Notes: generated by a model from the letters alone, not told the origin. A stretch of DNA of 64,000 nucleotides from Deltaproteobacteria bacterium (GCA_021780495.1 JAJXYO010000060.1:1-64000), one strand, 5' to 3'; shown: positions 1-9,414, counted from the stretch's first letter. Made by a program: numbers and translations.

Positions 1-389
1 ACTGGGATCGTCCTGCTGTAGTCACTCTCAACCATTCCAGAAACAGCAAAGATCATGCGATCCTGGAGTTGAAAAAAGCGGCTTAGCATTCGGGACAAAG
101 GCGACAACTCCCTTGACAACGACCGTTCACGAACAACCCTGCCAAAACGTGCACTATCGAATCCATCAACATCTCCGTTTTTGCGTAAACGGTTTTCAAT
201 GATCTCTACCAGCATCTGGGTAACGGTATCCTCTTTTTCCGCATGCAAGATAAAGCCGGTAGGAGGGTTTTCTGAGAGCAGTTGCCAAGCTCGCCTTATT
301 ACTTTGCAAAGGAGCAGGATTGTACGCTGTGGAATGGGAGGGTGAGGTAGGGTGAATTCTATGTCCTGAGTAAAGAAACCAACTGCCAT
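1..389 (-). CDS. Unrecognised protein, N-terminal part (runs off left edge)
   Basis: The frame is open from an ATG at 389 through the left edge, 129 codons, beginning MAVGFFTQDIEF. Its ATG overlaps the stop of the upstream methyltransferase gene in a TGATG arrangement, so the two are almost certainly translationally coupled. I recognise no family. The visible part is largely helical-looking, with a basic segment near RLRKNGD and RVVRERSLSRELS. The operon position (after a LexA-type repressor and an N6-adenine methyltransferase) suggests a restriction, helicase or other defence-partner role, but that is inference from context. The C-terminal part is outside the window. Confidence 0.75.
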   Translation of the reverse strand, partial: MAVGFFTQDIEFTLPHPPIPQRTILLLCKVIRRAWQLLSENPPTGFILHAEKEDTVTQMLVEIIENRLRKNGDVDGFDSARFGRVVRERSLSRELSPLSRMLSRFFQLQDRMIFAVSGMVESDYSRTIP

Positions 390-3300
390 CAGATTCTCCC
401 CACAGGGAACACGTCAAGGTGATTGCGCAAAATATCCAGAGCGCAAAGGCGGGCGCGACTTAACGTCCAGTAACGGTATTGGCCGATAATCCCGACAAGC
501 AGACAACCATCTTCATGGACAGTAACTCTGCTACAGCCTTTTTTGTTGGCTTCTTCGGCGATTTGCGATATCAGCTCATTACGTGTTGTTTGCGTCAAAT
601 CAGCCGATTTATTGGTTGAGGCAATAGAAAAGAAGTACCACGGTGAAACGTCGCCATGTTGTGCAATTACAACTTCGTCAACCAAAACCGTCTCATCTGT
701 AACGGCAAAAGATGGGGCGAGCAGACGATGTAGCTCGGCATAGAATGCGTTGCGATCTTTCTTTGACGGTGCACCGTTGGCGCGATCACGCGCTTCTTTA
801 TACGGCGGGGAAACCTCAAGGGTGTCTTTCACAACCTGGCGGTCATATTCATCCAGGCCGTAGAGATTAAAAATGAAATCGTTAAGTGCCTGCCACGGCT
901 TAGTCGCGGCGGTTTCAAGTTGTTTTGACAGGTCAATTAAACGCTGACGTTGACTTTTAGACAATTGGTCGATTTCAGGGAATGGAAATTCTTCGAGGTC
1001 AGATTTTGTCATTGTCCTTCGTTCCGCGCCCATTCTGGAACTTGTCATCAGTAAATAGTAACTGAACAGCTCTGAATGCGTCAGCAAATGAAGAAGGGCA
1101 ACAGGGGCAACGTCGGAAAGATCATTAGCTGAAAACCCATAATATGATTGGCTGAAGACTGTAGCCTCATTAAGCAGATAAGACTTGACTGAAGTTAAGG
1201 AGGCCCCTGGAGATTGCGGAACTATAATCAGTGGTGGAGAATACAGTTCAATACATCTTGGCATATGCGCTGTATGACGCTTAAACCTATGAAGTAATTG
1301 TACATCAACAGAAAATCCATCCTCTACCGGAGGCGAAAAGTCCGGCAAATCGTACATGAATTCGGCATCGTATTGCCGTTGATCGGGTGATAAGTCATAC
1401 CCTCTCCCGGAATACAATCCCGGACATTTCCAACATGATTTGACAGTGGACCAATTCAACTCAACAAATTTACGAAAAACATCTGCGTCAAGTGAAGTAC
1501 CCACAGCCAGTGTTTTTAGAAGCCAGGTATTATTTATGACTTCTGCTACATCTATTGGTTGCGCGGATTGAAAATCAATGCGGATGCGCCCCTTGTCGTT
1601 CAGGCGTTTCTCAAAATGGGGGGTTACAAAATGGAAGTGATGATTGGCACCAGGCACCTGATTACGTGCGAATAAGAGCATGAAAGGTTGACTCATCCCC
1701 GGCCATATTTTTGTGTCCGCCAGGTTTGAGCCATTTAGTATCCCAGTAATCTCAATCCCCCGAAGTATTGCATTAAACGCACTGGTACCGGCAGGGGACT
1801 GTTTCAGAAATATTCTAGAGGGTAGCGCCATGGCAACAACACCGCCAGGCTTGGCCCAATGTGCTGATTTCCATAAAAACGGCAGGTCAGGATTATTGCC
1901 AGGGTTATTGTATTTCTTTGCAATATCTGCAAGTCCGCGATCTATAAGAATCTGACGAGTCAACGAAGTGAATTCGAAGTTATGAGCTTTATTTGTTTTT
2001 TTGGACTCCTCACTTTCCCCTTTTAGACTACTCCAGGGAGGGTTGCCAATGACCAGATCGAATCTGCCATTGAACTCCTCGGAAAGGTCTGGACGCAAAC
2101 TTCCCAGTACAAATCCATTGGAATCCTGCTCTTCTGGCCGTCTGTGATTATAAAGCACCCTTCCTTGAAGCGGTTTTGGGAACTTGAGACTTTTTGGAGG
2201 GCGGGGAGAGTCGTTCAGTTCAATTGCTGTGATGTACAACGACAAGGCCGCCAGACGCAGTGCTGATTCGCTGACATCAAAACCACAGAGCTGCTTGTAG
2301 AGGATGTCTAGTATTATCTTTGTGTCCGGCCTTTTTCCGTCCTCTTTCCAGCGTGCAGCAACAAGCTTCCGGAATGCCAGAACAAGGAAAATCCCCGCTC
2401 CGCAACTTGGATCAAGTATATGTGCATCTTTCTTATTGGCGACACCTGCAAAGGCATCGTCAACCAAATAGCGCGCAATGTTTTTAGGCGTATAGTAAAC
2501 GCTGGTATTTTCCGAACGCTGTGAATCCCACATCCTGCTGAAACTTTCGTATACCTGACTGAGCACACCGATGGGGATATGAGCAAAATCAAGATCCCCC
2601 CAATTTATCTTGAGCTGGAAAAGTCCATTTCCCGTATGTTCCGAGCCTTCCAGAATAGCCCGTAAGTGGCTAAATAATGCACCTTGGGTCTGCGTGTCTG
2701 CATGCTCAAAAACTTCTTCGAATGAACCGGAGAGAGGAAGCAGATCACCATTGAAGGTTTCATCCAGCCACCGGCATGTAGCTATGGAATTGACAGCATT
2801 ACGGAAACAGTCGGCGGGTTCTGTTGCCGTGGGACAGACAGTATCAAGTTCATTCTGGCGGACAATCCCTCGGTCACAAAGGAAGCGGAAAAAAAGCGCC
2901 CTGCCCAGAAAAGACAGTACGTCAAGCGGTTTAAGGTGATAGGTTTCGATCAGGTACTTCGACGAGTCATTCAACAGTCGATGGATTTCATCGAAAACAT
3001 AGTCAGGGGCATCCGGCTGACCATCCAGCTCAAACAGGCCATTTATGACATTCTGGAAAAACAATGGTGCTTCCGGCTCGTCCTGCCGGATGGTTTGTTT
3101 ATACCCCTGAGCCAGAACGGCTCGGGCAAGGTTTATGGGATAGACATTCAATTCCCCCGGGCTCAAAATACCGAGATAGGCCCGTTCACCCCTGTTTGCC
3201 AGCATTCGCTGTAACTCAATAATCTTATCGTTGTCATTATTAGATAACTGGTTCGCCGATACGATATACAGCAATGGTCTGGCCTGGAATTCGGCAACGG

Positions 3301-3433
3301 CATTGACCTTGAGACCGTGATTTCCGGAAGCTTTTAACAGATCAAGATAATCCAGATGCCCGGAATTCGGCTTATCGTCGAGCGATACAACATCATGGCA
3401 ACCGAAAGCTTTTATAGTGTCTGTTACATTCAT
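389..3433 (-). CDS. N6-adenine-specific DNA methyltransferase (Eco57I / type IIG-like)
   Basis: Predicted SAM-dependent DNA adenine methyltransferase of 1014 residues. Counting from a GTG three codons upstream, motif I DPSCGAG is near residues 344-350 and catalytic motif IV NPPW near 467-470. A YTP segment (SVYYTPKNIARYLVD, about 315-329) is typical of N6 methylases that carry a target-recognition C-terminus. The size, with about 300 residues before the catalytic core and 500 after, resembles type IIG or BREX/DISARM-type methylases; I could not identify a nuclease motif. The ATG at 3433 overlaps the stop of the repressor gene (ATGA), which decides the start. It is the middle gene of a three-gene leftward operon. 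Phage-defence or epigenetic function is inferred. Confidence 0.85.
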   Translation of the reverse strand: MNVTDTIKAFGCHDVVSLDDKPNSGHLDYLDLLKASGNHGLKVNAVAEFQARPLLYIVSANQLSNNDNDKIIELQRMLANRGERAYLGILSPGELNVYPINLARAVLAQGYKQTIRQDEPEAPLFFQNVINGLFELDGQPDAPDYVFDEIHRLLNDSSKYLIETYHLKPLDVLSFLGRALFFRFLCDRGIVRQNELDTVCPTATEPADCFRNAVNSIATCRWLDETFNGDLLPLSGSFEEVFEHADTQTQGALFSHLRAILEGSEHTGNGLFQLKINWGDLDFAHIPIGVLSQVYESFSRMWDSQRSENTSVYYTPKNIARYLVDDAFAGVANKKDAHILDPSCGAGIFLVLAFRKLVAARWKEDGKRPDTKIILDILYKQLCGFDVSESALRLAALSLYITAIELNDSPRPPKSLKFPKPLQGRVLYNHRRPEEQDSNGFVLGSLRPDLSEEFNGRFDLVIGNPPWSSLKGESEESKKTNKAHNFEFTSLTRQILIDRGLADIAKKYNNPGNNPDLPFLWKSAHWAKPGGVVAMALPSRIFLKQSPAGTSAFNAILRGIEITGILNGSNLADTKIWPGMSQPFMLLFARNQVPGANHHFHFVTPHFEKRLNDKGRIRIDFQSAQPIDVAEVINNTWLLKTLAVGTSLDADVFRKFVELNWSTVKSCWKCPGLYSGRGYDLSPDQRQYDAEFMYDLPDFSPPVEDGFSVDVQLLHRFKRHTAHMPRCIELYSPPLIIVPQSPGASLTSVKSYLLNEATVFSQSYYGFSANDLSDVAPVALLHLLTHSELFSYYLLMTSSRMGAERRTMTKSDLEEFPFPEIDQLSKSQRQRLIDLSKQLETAATKPWQALNDFIFNLYGLDEYDRQVVKDTLEVSPPYKEARDRANGAPSKKDRNAFYAELHRLLAPSFAVTDETVLVDEVVIAQHGDVSPWYFFSIASTNKSADLTQTTRNELISQIAEEANKKGCSRVTVHEDGCLLVGIIGQYRYWTLSRARLCALDILRNHLDVFPVGRI

Positions 3434-4071
3434 GAGTAGCACCGGTTATCCGTAGTTCGAATAATTCCCTTGAATCGCCCAAGGATACGGACATAGTCGC
3501 TTTTGTCCAAGTCATAGATAAGATCACAAAAAACCGGATTTTCAGATTTCAGTACAAGCGATTTAGATGACAGATAGATCCGTTTCAATGTAGCTTCCTG
3601 CTCAACCAGAACAGCAGCTATTTCCCCGTTTTCAACACGATCCACCTTTTTTATAATCGCAATATCGCCGTTATTGATCCCTGCTCCGATCATACTGTCC
3701 CCAACAACATGGAGTGCAAAAAGTTCCCCACCTCCAAACATGATAGGAGGAACCGGCAAAGAACCTTCCTGATTCTGTACGGCCCATATAGGTACACCAG
3801 CAGCAATCCTGCCGAGTATGGGGATTGTATTTTCCTGCTGCCGATTAATCGATGTTGGTAACGATACCAACTGGATTCCGCGTGCTTTTCCACCGTTTAG
3901 ATGAATATAGCCTTTTTTCTCGATTAGTTGAAGGTGACTGCGCACCGCATTGATGCTGCTAAACCCAAAGTGGGCACACAATTCTGCTTGGGTTGGAGGA
4001 TGGCCATTCTTAATTTGCCATTTCTCAATAAGTTCAACTATTTGAAGTTGTTTTTGTGTCAGATCCTTCAA
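3430..4071 (-). CDS. lexA: LexA-type autoproteolytic transcriptional repressor
   Basis: LexA-family repressor with an N-terminal winged-helix domain (LTQKQLQIVELIEKW, then QAELCAHFGFSS as recognition helix region) and a C-terminal S24 peptidase domain. The self-cleavage Ala-Gly is visible in GRIAAGVPI, the catalytic Ser in VVGDSM and the catalytic Lys in EATLKR. I place the start at a TTG (4071) because this gives the usual LexA N-terminus, KDLTQKQ, aligned with the E. coli MKALTARQ start; upstream GTGs (4086, 4110) have no better ribosome site. It overlaps the methyltransferase start by 4 bases. A CTGT-N8-ACAG box lies 39 bases upstream, so autoregulation and SOS-type induction are likely. 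It may be a second, island-specific LexA rather than the host SOS regulator. Confidence 0.85.
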   Translation of the reverse strand: MKDLTQKQLQIVELIEKWQIKNGHPPTQAELCAHFGFSSINAVRSHLQLIEKKGYIHLNGGKARGIQLVSLPTSINRQQENTIPILGRIAAGVPIWAVQNQEGSLPVPPIMFGGGELFALHVVGDSMIGAGINNGDIAIIKKVDRVENGEIAAVLVEQEATLKRIYLSSKSLVLKSENPVFCDLIYDLDKSDYVRILGRFKGIIRTTDNRCYS

Positions 4072-4109
4072 GTGAGCCCCGTTCACGGCACATACTGTAA
4101 CAATAAACA

Positions 4110-4125
4110 CTGTTTAAATATACAG
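4110..4125 (-). promoter_or_regulatory. SOS-type operator CTGT-N8-ACAG before the lexA-like gene
   Basis: The 16 bases read CTGTTTAAATATACAG on the plus strand, a perfect CTGT-N8-ACAG dyad like the gammaproteobacterial LexA box. It overlaps plausible core promoter elements of the leftward operon (TTGTCC, 17 bases, TAAACA). Geobacter sulfurreducens LexA was reported to use a different box (GGTTN2CN4GN3ACC), so this operator is more likely served by the adjacent repressor. Confidence 0.65.
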
Positions 4126-4289
4126 TACAAGCGGGACAAAATATACTTTTTTATCTCTTTTTGTCATACATTTCATTCAACTCAATTATTTCCCCTCCAC
4201 CACGGCAATTTACTCCTCCGTCAAGTTGTAGACGTCATACACAATGCGTTCAATTTCGGCTTCGAGTTGCGGTACGACGGGGCTTTCCC

Positions 4290-4336
4290 CTTCGACTCCG
4301 CTCAGGGGACGATTCGTTGGCTGAGCGGAGTCGAAG
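4290..4336. repeat. REP-like palindrome (16-base perfect inverted repeat)
   Basis: CTTCGACTCCGCTCAG at 4290-4305 is followed, after 15 bases, by its exact reverse complement at 4321-4336. This palindrome resembles dispersed extragenic elements seen in many bacterial genomes and mobilised by REP-associated tyrosine transposases. It has no T tract, so it is not a typical terminator. It sits in the gene-free stretch 4072-4504, which otherwise holds only the lexA operator/promoter and the hydrogenase terminator. Confidence 0.7.
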
Positions 4337-4450
4337 CCAACAAGATGCCACTTTTGGTTACATTATCCGCGGGCCTTTGAGTGCCCGCTATCAGCCGACT
4401 TGATAAAAAATATCGAATATTTATACCAAATCACTCCTTCAAATGCCACA

Positions 4451-4480
4451 CAAACAAAAAGAGCGGCATCGCTGCCGCTC
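4451..4480 (-). terminator. Rho-independent terminator after hydrogenase subunit
   Basis: On the minus strand GAGCGGCA, a 4-base loop and TGCCGCTC are followed by TTTTTGTTTG. It lies 25 bases after the hydrogenase stop codon. Confidence 0.8.
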
Positions 4481-4504
4481 CCGTCTTGCGGTGTCCACAT
4501 TGTT

Positions 4505-5914
4505 TCAGATCACTCGACTGTCCAGCACCTTCCCATCCGGGGCTAGCAGTTCAACCTGCATCCCCAGACGGCCGTGGAGGTGGGTGGCGCAGGAGAGGCA
4601 GGGGTCGTAGAGCCGGATGCCGTGTTCGACCCGGTTGAGCAGCCCCTCCGACAACGCGCCGCCCCGGATATGCCGGCGGGCGATATCGGTGATGGCGCGA
4701 TCCATGGCGTGGCTGTTGTGGCCGGTGGCCACGATCAGGTTGACCTTGGTGAGCAGCCCATGTTCGTCCACCTGATAGTGGTGGATGAGGGTCCCGCGCG
4801 GGGCCTCGGTGCCCCCTACCCCCTCCGGCGCGTTGACCCCGGCCTGGGCAAGTACGTGTGGATCGCAGATCGCCGGGTCGTCCAGCACCGCGCTCATCCG
4901 CTCCACGGCATACAGCATCTCGATCAGCCGGGCCTGATGGTACCGGAGACTGCTGGTGACCGCCCCCCTGCCGCCAAGAAACGCCAGGCGCGCCCGTTCC
5001 GCCAGGGGTGCACCGGCAAACGGGGCGGTATTCAGGCGGGCCAGCGGACCGGCGCGGTAGAGCCGCGTATCCCCGAACGTACATTCCGTCGGCTTCATAT
5101 AGCTGTCGCCGGATGCGGTCTCGCGGATCACCTCGCCATAGGCCGCCGCTGCCACATCGCGGACCGTAACGCCCGCATCATCCACAAAGCGCAACCGGCC
5201 GCCGGTATAATCAAGGCGGCCATCCTCCCCTACCAGTCCCAGAAACAGACTGGAGAAGTCCGCGCAGACACCCATCTCGGCGAGAAAGCTGTCGGCATAC
5301 GCATCCCAGATATTCATGGCGTAGCGCACCAGCTCCAGTGCCTCCGGCAGCAGACCGGCCAGGGCATCGCGCGCCTCGGGGCGTAACGGCTCGCGCATGC
5401 CTCCGGCAACGATGAATTCGGGCTGCAGATTACCGCCGCCAACCCGGTTGACGATCTCCTGCCCGATCTGGCGCAGACGGATCCCTTTTGCTATCAGCTC
5501 CGGCTTGTGGCGGGCCAGGCCGACAATATTTCGTTCCAGCGGATCGGCATCCAGGCCGAGGATGATATCGGGGGCAGAGAGATGGAAGAAACTGAGGGAA
5601 TGGCTGAGGATCAATTGAGCCAGGGAGAGCAGGGTGCGCAAGCGGCGGGCGGCGGGCGGCGGCTCCACCCCCAGGATGCGCTCGCCGGCCTGGGCCGCTG
5701 TCAAGGCATGACTGACCGGGCAGATGCCGCAGATGCGGGCCGTGATGACCGGCATTTCCCAGACGGGCCGGCCGAGGCAGAAGGACTCGAAACCCCGGAA
5801 CTCCTGCACATGCAGACGGGCGGCCGTGACCTGACCGGCGTCATCCAGTTGGATGGAAATCCGGGCATGCCCTTCGATGCGGGTCACCGGCGAGATGGTG
5901 ATTGTCTGGCTCAT
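4505..5914 (-). CDS. [NiFe]-hydrogenase large subunit, group 3-like, without a small subunit
   Basis: Catalytic large subunit carrying both nickel-binding pairs: [10 protein letters not shown] (N-terminal CxxC) and DPCLSCATH (C-terminal CxxC followed by the His after which the maturation protease normally cuts). The 24-residue tail after that His resembles group 3 (MvhA/HoxH/HydA) soluble hydrogenases. The N-terminus [19 protein letters not shown] is family-typical, so I chose the ATG at 5914; a GTG at 5932 has a better ribosome site (AAAGGG) and would add six residues. No small subunit, diaphorase, or hyp gene lies on either side: gltX is upstream behind a terminator hairpin, and downstream is non-coding. 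Partners must be encoded elsewhere if the protein is active. Confidence 0.88.
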   Translation of the reverse strand: MSQTITISPVTRIEGHARISIQLDDAGQVTAARLHVQEFRGFESFCLGRPVWEMPVITARICGICPVSHALTAAQAGERILGVEPPPAARRLRTLLSLAQLILSHSLSFFHLSAPDIILGLDADPLERNIVGLARHKPELIAKGIRLRQIGQEIVNRVGGGNLQPEFIVAGGMREPLRPEARDALAGLLPEALELVRYAMNIWDAYADSFLAEMGVCADFSSLFLGLVGEDGRLDYTGGRLRFVDDAGVTVRDVAAAAYGEVIRETASGDSYMKPTECTFGDTRLYRAGPLARLNTAPFAGAPLAERARLAFLGGRGAVTSSLRYHQARLIEMLYAVERMSAVLDDPAICDPHVLAQAGVNAPEGVGGTEAPRGTLIHHYQVDEHGLLTKVNLIVATGHNSHAMDRAITDIARRHIRGGALSEGLLNRVEHGIRLYDPCLSCATHLHGRLGMQVELLAPDGKVLDSRVI

Positions 5915-5954
5915 GGAAACAGTGTAGCACACAACCCTTTGGTTGCCACTCCAG

Positions 5955-5992
5955 ACGCAAGAAAACCCGGACCAGGCCGGGTTTTCTTGCGT
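5955..5992 (-). terminator. Terminator hairpin between gltX and the hydrogenase gene
   Basis: A perfect 16-base stem (ACGCAAGAAAACCCGG and its complement) closes a 6-base loop; read leftward the core stem is followed by TTTTCTT. It sits between the gltX stop and the hydrogenase start, leaving little room for a separate hydrogenase promoter, so read-through or a promoter inside gltX may drive that gene. Confidence 0.75.
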
Positions 5993-6013
5993 ACTGCCGA
6001 TATGATATTTTTG

Positions 6014-7411
6014 TCAGGCCGTAACGAACGCGTGCGCGGTCCGTATCCGGCGCACAGCCTCCTCAACCCCCAGCACCTGGACGATCTCGCCGATACCGGG
6101 TGCCTGGGTACCGCCCGAAAGGGCGATGCGGGTCGGTTGGCCGACCTGGGGCATCTTCCAGCCGTTATCCGTGCAGATCTCTTTAAAAAGGGCATCCAGC
6201 TCTGCCGCCGAAGCGGCAGCAGAGGCGGCCAGCCTGTCGGCTACAACGCTGTAGACCGTTGCCAGATGGCCCTTGTCGAACTTGGCCAGGGCCGCCTGAT
6301 CGTAATCTGCAGGGGCGCTGTAGTAGAAAACGGCTCGCTCGGCCATTTCCTCCAGGGTCTGGGCCCGCTCCTGCAGAGTCTTGACCGCCGCCACCAGATC
6401 CGGGCCGTTCAGGGTACTGACACCGCGACTGGAAAGATGCGGCAGCAACAGATCGGCCAGACGCTCCGGGTCACCGCTCTTGATATAATGGGCATTCAGC
6501 CAGTTGAGCTTCTCGGTATTGAAGACGCTGGCCGAGCGCCCCACATTGCCGATATCAAACTTCTGAATCATCTCGTCGCGCGAGAAGATCTCATCATCGC
6601 CGTGACTCCACCCCAGACGCACCAGATAGTTCAGCAGCGCCTCGGGCAGATAGCCCATGTCACGATAGGCAATGACGCTGGTGGCGCCGTGGCGTTTTGA
6701 GAGCCGCGCCTTGTCGCTGCCCAGGATCATGGGTACATGGGCAAACTGCGGCACCGGGAATCCAAGCGCCTGGTAGAGCTGAATCTGGCGCGGGGTGTTA
6801 TTGACATGGTCATCACCGCGGATAACGGTGGTGATTTTCATGATGGCGTCATCGATCACCACGCAGAAGTTGTAGGTCGGGGTACCGTCCGTACGCTGGA
6901 TGATCAGGTCGTCCAACTCGTCAGCCGGAAAGGCGATGCGCCCCTTGATCAGATCATCGAAGGCCACCTCCCCCCCCTGCGGGGCACGGAAGCGGACGAC
7001 AAAGGGGGCATCGAGCTGATCGATGCGATCGCGGCAGGTACCGTCGTATTTAGGCTTGCGGCCCTCCTTCATGGCAAGGTCGCGCCTGGCCTCCAGCTCC
7101 TCGGCCGTGCAATAACATTTGTAGGCCTTGCCTGCGTCCAGCAGCTTCCGGACATGCTCCTTGTAAAGCGGGAAGTTATCGGACTGATAGAAGGGCCCCT
7201 CATCCCAGTCAAGGCCGAGCCACTCCATCCCCTGCAGAATGGCATCCACCGATTCCTTGGTGGAGCGCTCCACATCCGTATCCTCGATACGCAGGATAAA
7301 TGTTCCCCCCTGTTTACGGGCCAGCAGCCAGTTGAAAAGCGCGGTACGGGCACCACCCACGTGCAGGTAGCCGGTGGGGCTGGGGGCGAAACGGACACGG
7401 ATTGCGGACAT
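6014..7411 (-). CDS. gltX: Glutamyl-tRNA synthetase
   Basis: Charges tRNA(Glu) with glutamate in the cytoplasm. Class I synthetase signatures are visible: the HIGH-type motif in [20 protein letters not shown] at the N-terminus and the KMSKS-type motif as [10 protein letters not shown] in the middle. About 465 residues, the normal bacterial length. The ATG at 7411 is chosen because it yields [15 protein letters not shown] and has AGGAG seven bases upstream; longer upstream readings are not family-like. It reads leftward and is divergent from the diguanylate cyclase gene. Confidence 0.96.
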   Translation of the reverse strand: MSAIRVRFAPSPTGYLHVGGARTALFNWLLARKQGGTFILRIEDTDVERSTKESVDAILQGMEWLGLDWDEGPFYQSDNFPLYKEHVRKLLDAGKAYKCYCTAEELEARRDLAMKEGRKPKYDGTCRDRIDQLDAPFVVRFRAPQGGEVAFDDLIKGRIAFPADELDDLIIQRTDGTPTYNFCVVIDDAIMKITTVIRGDDHVNNTPRQIQLYQALGFPVPQFAHVPMILGSDKARLSKRHGATSVIAYRDMGYLPEALLNYLVRLGWSHGDDEIFSRDEMIQKFDIGNVGRSASVFNTEKLNWLNAHYIKSGDPERLADLLLPHLSSRGVSTLNGPDLVAAVKTLQERAQTLEEMAERAVFYYSAPADYDQAALAKFDKGHLATVYSVVADRLAASAAASAAELDALFKEICTDNGWKMPQVGQPTRIALSGGTQAPGIGEIVQVLGVEEAVRRIRTAHAFVTA

Positions 7412-7524
7412 ATGAACAACTCCTTCTGTATGGAATACCATGTGTACGGGCGCAAGGGGGGCTACTATAGCACTGCCGGCTATTCCGAAAAAGCACTTTC
7501 TGCGGCGCAGACATTCTTTAGCCT

Positions 7525-7554
7525 TTGACAATGTACCGCCATCCTGTGTTAGAG
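7525..7554 (+). promoter_or_regulatory. Possible sigma-70 promoter for the diguanylate cyclase gene
   Basis: TTGACA at 7525-7530, an 18-base spacer and TTAGAG at 7549-7554. The -10 is poor and the leader would be about 150 bases. The rest of the 7412-7717 intergenic stretch between two divergent genes shows nothing else I can name. Confidence 0.35.
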
Positions 7555-7717
7555 TACCGCAATTTCTATATACAGCCCGGTCGCGACCCAGCCAAGCGGC
7601 TCTCATCCTGAAATACGCCAGCTAAATGTATTTATCTGCCTGAACCACGCGGAAATCAATTTGCAACCGGCTAATTGCATTCACACACTTTTGTTGCTAA
7701 GCAGTACAGGAGGGGAC

Positions 7718-8431
7718 ATGAAGAGCAGACGTGAGATCAAGGATGACTCAGGCAGCAGAGACGTGGATCGCTTCGAACAGATCATTGCCGACAGACGCTT
7801 TGCAGACAACATCCTGCTGACGGAGCTCATCCAGCTGCACGAACGGACCAAGCTGCTGGAACGGCGCACCGAAAAACTGACCTCCGAAAACGAGCAACTC
7901 AGGAACGAGCTGATCAATATGGTGCGTTCGCTTGATCTTGCCAGCAGGATAGACGCCATGACCGGACTGGCCAACCGCCGCGATATCATGGAGAAAATTG
8001 ATCGGGAGGCCACACGTTCACAGCGGCATCAACACCCCTTCACAATCATTTTGATCAATGTCGACAAGTTCACGCAGGTCAATAACACCTATGGCTACAA
8101 CGCCGGCGACGACGTGCTGGTAGAGCTGGCACGGGTATTGAGTAGCTGTGTCCGCAATGAGGATATCTGCGCCCGATGGGGCGGGGATGAATTTTTGTTT
8201 CTCCTTCCGGAAACAGACTCCGAGGCCTCACTGGCAGTGGCAAGCAAGGTGCTCGAATCGATCTCCATGACAGAGTTCAAGGCCAACAAACCAGGCATTC
8301 GCATTACCGTCAGTATCGGGATCTGCGAGCACGATCCGGCCCAAAGCGTCCATGAATGCATCTCCAAGGCTAATCAGGCCCTGAACCTGGCTAAACAGGG
8401 CGGCAGAAACCGCTACATCATCGCGAGGTAG
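7718..8431 (+). CDS. Diguanylate cyclase (GGDEF domain)
   Basis: Makes c-di-GMP from two GTP. 237 residues: a charged N-terminal helix likely to form a coiled coil (about residues 20-70, ERRTEKLTSENEQLRNEL) and then a GGDEF domain with the intact motif in RWGGDEF. An RxxD inhibitory I-site (RNED) stands five residues before the motif. The nucleobase pocket keeps Asn and Asp (VNNTYGYNAGDD), so this should be an ordinary c-di-GMP synthase and not a Hypr-type cGAMP enzyme, in which that Asp is replaced. The ATG at 7718 has AGGAGGGG just upstream. No sensory domain is fused. Confidence 0.92.
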   Translation: MKSRREIKDDSGSRDVDRFEQIIADRRFADNILLTELIQLHERTKLLERRTEKLTSENEQLRNELINMVRSLDLASRIDAMTGLANRRDIMEKIDREATRSQRHQHPFTIILINVDKFTQVNNTYGYNAGDDVLVELARVLSSCVRNEDICARWGGDEFLFLLPETDSEASLAVASKVLESISMTEFKANKPGIRITVSIGICEHDPAQSVHECISKANQALNLAKQGGRNRYIIAR

Positions 8432-8439
8432 CATGCCGG

Positions 8440-9414
8440 TCAACCATGCACAGCCCGGCACCCCTGCCAGCTACCGCGTCTGCGCAACTCATTAATCACT
8501 GCAAACCACATCTGATTGTTCTTCAAACCCCAGCGCGGGGCAACGCTGATGGCCAGCGGCGCCGAGCCGTACAGCCGCTGTACCGTGACCCGTGCCGGCA
8601 ACCTTTCCAGAAAGTCGGCGACAGTAGTCACATATTCCTGCAGGGTGACCGGTGTAAATTCACCCCGCCGGTACATCTCCGCCAGTTCGGTCCCTGCCAC
8701 GGCATGCAGCTGGTGCAGCTTAATCGAATCAATCGGCAACGACGCTAACAGATCGACCGTTTTCAGGAAATTCGCGGAGGTCTCGTCGGGGAAGCCGTAG
8801 ATCAGATGGGCGCAAATATCAAAGTTGTGACCAGCCGCCCGTTGCACCGTCCCCACAAACTCTTCCAGCGTATGCCCCCGATTGATACGCGACAAAATAG
8901 CGTCATCCATGGATTGCAGGCCCAACTCCAGGCACACATAGTGCGTCTTGGCGATCTCCGCCAGCAGCTCCAGCGCTGCGCCGGAAAGTGCGTCCGGACG
9001 GGTACCGACCGAGATACCGATCACATCCGGGTATTCGAGGGCCCGCCGGTAAAGGTCAGCCAGCACATCGACCGAGGCATAGGTGTTGGTGTATTTCTGG
9101 AAATACACGATGAATTTTTCGGAACCGAGCCGATGGCGATGGTACTCCATGCCATGGGCCAGCTGATCTTCCAGCGGGATGATGGCATCCGTATCTTTGG
9201 GCGAAAACGATACGTTGTTGCAATAGATACAGCCACCGGTCCCTTTGCTGCCATCGCGGTTGGGGCAGGTAAAGCCGGCGTCCACATTGACCTTGCTGAC
9301 CCGGCAGCCGAAGCGGCGTCGCAGGTAGTGGCCATAGGAGTTGATCCGCAACTCATGGTGGATCAACATGGTATCTCTGGCTATCATGGTATTGTCGTCA
9401 GGAAGAACAGTCAT
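8440..9414 (-). CDS. Radical SAM protein, YhcC / TIGR01212 family
   Basis: Radical SAM enzyme of the YhcC type; substrate not established for the family as I know it. The N-terminal region carries the cluster cysteines in GFTCPNRDG and GCIYC, in the long-spaced form (C-x13-C-x2-C) characteristic of this family. GISVGTRPDA and LELGLQS are the usual core-barrel segments. The reading frame overlaps the end of thiE by 17 bases; later ATGs at 9387 and 9369 would avoid overlap and none has a strong ribosome site, so the start is uncertain. It follows thiS-thiG-thiE and may be co-transcribed with them. Confidence 0.88.
   Translation of the reverse strand: MTVLPDDNTMIARDTMLIHHELRINSYGHYLRRRFGCRVSKVNVDAGFTCPNRDGSKGTGGCIYCNNVSFSPKDTDAIIPLEDQLAHGMEYHRHRLGSEKFIVYFQKYTNTYASVDVLADLYRRALEYPDVIGISVGTRPDALSGAALELLAEIAKTHYVCLELGLQSMDDAILSRINRGHTLEEFVGTVQRAAGHNFDICAHLIYGFPDETSANFLKTVDLLASLPIDSIKLHQLHAVAGTELAEMYRRGEFTPVTLQEYVTTVADFLERLPARVTVQRLYGSAPLAISVAPRWGLKNNQMWFAVINELRRRGSWQGCRAVHG

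Noticed and set aside
5507-6700. Long plus-strand frame opposite the hydrogenase and gltX genes
   Set aside because: Antisense to two well-supported genes and without domain-like sequence; it is a GC-rich shadow frame.
7718-8431. GGDEF protein as the cGAMP (Hypr) synthase feeding the riboswitch
   Set aside because: It keeps the Asp of the guanine pocket (YNAGDD), which Hypr enzymes replace; it is predicted to make c-di-GMP.
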